Below, piece by piece: positions 62,360 through 64,000 of a stretch of 64,000 nucleotides of DNA. Positions within the stretch are counted from its first letter, which is position 1; each line of letters begins with the position of its first letter. The stretch spans positions 62,001 through 126,000 of the forward strand of contig JAAONU010000061.1 in NCBI GenBank assembly GCA_012932295.1. Direction: 5' to 3'. A model generated the notes under the pieces. That model made no database searches, was not told where the DNA came from, and saw only the letters and a program-made list of their open reading frames with translations. The stretch comes from Cyclina sinensis (lineage: Eukaryota; Mollusca; Bivalvia; Venerida; Veneridae). A program made the position numbers and the translations under genes.

Positions 62360-64000
62360 AGCTGAAAATATTTTCTCATTTGATGACTCGAAATTTTAAG
62401 AATTAAATGAATAATAGCTTTCAACCAGACATGTGTTGTACTGAAATAGACCCAAGACACAAGGATTTTTCATCAGGAGTTTAAAAATCTAGCAGCGCAC
62501 TGAACTTGCATGTTTTCCTTGTAATCGATAAGTCGCGTTCTTGGCATCAAATAAAGAAGGAAAATTTGGATAGTTTATTGTTTGTTTTACATATATCGCA
62601 TCCAATGACTTTTTGTAATCATAAAGGCCCTTTTTTTCTTCTAAATGATTCTACAAGTTCGAAAAAGTTTTTTTCTCTTTTCTTTTCTTTTTTTTACGGG
62701 GGAGGGGGGTAAATTTATAAAGGAGTAACATAAACTTTATATTTTGCGCGCTATGTTCGTATAGTTTGCCCATTTGACGAAACTGTTTGAGATATCGTTT
62801 TACTTTGGCTATATAAACGAGGTTAAATTATCATAACTGATGTAAATAAAGATGTTGAATTTTAAATTTTTTACTTTGCTTAGCTTTTCAATATTTTACA
62901 CACACACTTTCACCGTCAACAAAAAGTCTATACATGAATGTTAACATTCCTTGATTGCACTCGCTTCTTCCCTGTTACACCACAGCAGACACCAATCACA
63001 CAAAAAGTATTGATTTAAAAAATCCTCTTATCCGAGTTTCTGTTGAGATAGTACCATGCAGCAGACGATTTGTATTGATTTAGAAATTCCTCCATTTGAC
63101 ATTAAACAATACAAAAGTATAGCTCATCTTAATATGTACATGAATAATTTGGGAACTCTGAAAGATTTGAATTTCGAGAATTGGCATAAAATTCAAATGT
63201 CATTCTGAAAACTTAAAACAATTCATATGAATAATATGATAAATATTTTAGGTACTGAAAGCTGAATTTTTTGTGTCTGATTGTGTAAGAAAGATAAAAA
63301 TCGCCGAAAAGAGGAGTGAGTAGTTTGGCATGGCAAATTTCGGGCTAAACTCCAGTTATGTTCAATGTTTTTCGCATAGTGCAAACGATATCCAGTCTTA
63401 GTATTTCAAGTTTGGTAATTGATAGAATAGATACGTACAGCACGGTGATCCGTTAAAATGGGATAAATCTAAATAAAAATGTAGAAAATAGAACCACTCT
63501 TACCGTGTACCGGATACGGATTGCTGTTCAAACCAGGTAAATTTATTTATAGCTACAAACAGAAACCACGTGGATTTTATAATTAGAATCTCATTTTCTC
63601 GTTCTAGATAGGAAAAAACAAAACAGAATCTTAATGTTTGCTGGGCAGTTCTCTCTCCGGAGAGGGGTTTGTTAAATTTCATTTCATGTTCTGTGTGATT
63701 ACTAGGTGCAAGCGGACTAAAACGTGAACTTTGACAGGTTAAAGGACTACTTGAACCGGTAACAATACACTACCTGTTTCGGATACACGTAAAAAGTCAA
63801 TAGTGAACGGTTTATCGGAAAGATTAAAACAAACATGTCAAGGTGGATTTTAATAAGTGGTTAAAAATTTGTTTGTCTCTGTTAGGTTTTTATTAGAGTT
63901 CTGATACTTGTGCCAAAAAAAAAACTTAATGTTGTCGTAGTACACAATGCACGTGCCGTGGAGAACAATACAAGCTGTCATCAACTTATGCACGATTGTT
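62360..64000. other. No recognised gene
   Basis: AT-rich sequence with a polypyrimidine/poly-G patch at 62660-62710. Open frames are short and match nothing I recognise. Confidence 0.5.

Overview
The window is animal nuclear DNA: AT-rich, with one large intron-rich gene on the + strand and many transposon-derived repeats in its introns and 3' flank. The repeat types (elements with 145-bp tandem units rich in AGGTCA, tRNA-derived SINEs, CTCACCTGAGC- and TATGCCCCC-headed elements) resemble those I know from bivalve molluscs, so a bivalve is the best guess. The clade is an inference; I cannot name the species.

The gene (233-58950, +) is the 3' part of MDN1, encoding midasin (yeast Rea1), the giant dynein-like AAA+ ATPase that strips assembly factors from pre-60S ribosomes. 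I traced 61 exons with GT-AG borders and one continuous reading frame of 9,897 nt, i.e. 3,298 codons plus a TGA at 58948-58950. The start of the gene (AAA1-AAA5 and the Walker A half of AAA6) lies upstream of the window. Order along the protein: second half of AAA6 (233-2900), long helical linker (3391-44058), acidic D/E-rich region (44504-51883), pre-MIDAS segment and C-terminal MIDAS/VWA domain (52759-58950). Every other long open frame within the gene is intronic or antisense, apart from a small PHD-finger frame inside a transposon.

The introns hold several mobile elements. Four insertions (13446-15124, 15125-16308, 24719-27265, 50570-51553) share one layout: a hairpin at the 5' end, a tandem array (145, 145, 145 and 168 bp units), then a 3' hairpin followed closely by CTTGTT. 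I read them as non-autonomous Helitron-like (Helentron/HINE-type) elements; one keeps a remnant of an APE-type endonuclease. Others are a 1.4-kb terminal-inverted-repeat transposon carrying an intact small PHD-finger ORF (53027-54407), a hAT-like element (36884-37837), TTAACCCTTT-ended MITEs, a 39-bp foldback with target duplication, SINEs and two clean minisatellites.

Downstream of MDN1 (58951-64000) I see a 3' UTR with candidate poly(A) signals, a broken LINE reverse-transcriptase tail, a decayed tandem repeat, and a complete 395-bp miniature LTR retrotransposon (61402-61796) whose identical LTRs each contain a tRNA-like sequence with A and B boxes. From about 62360 to the end I recognise no gene.
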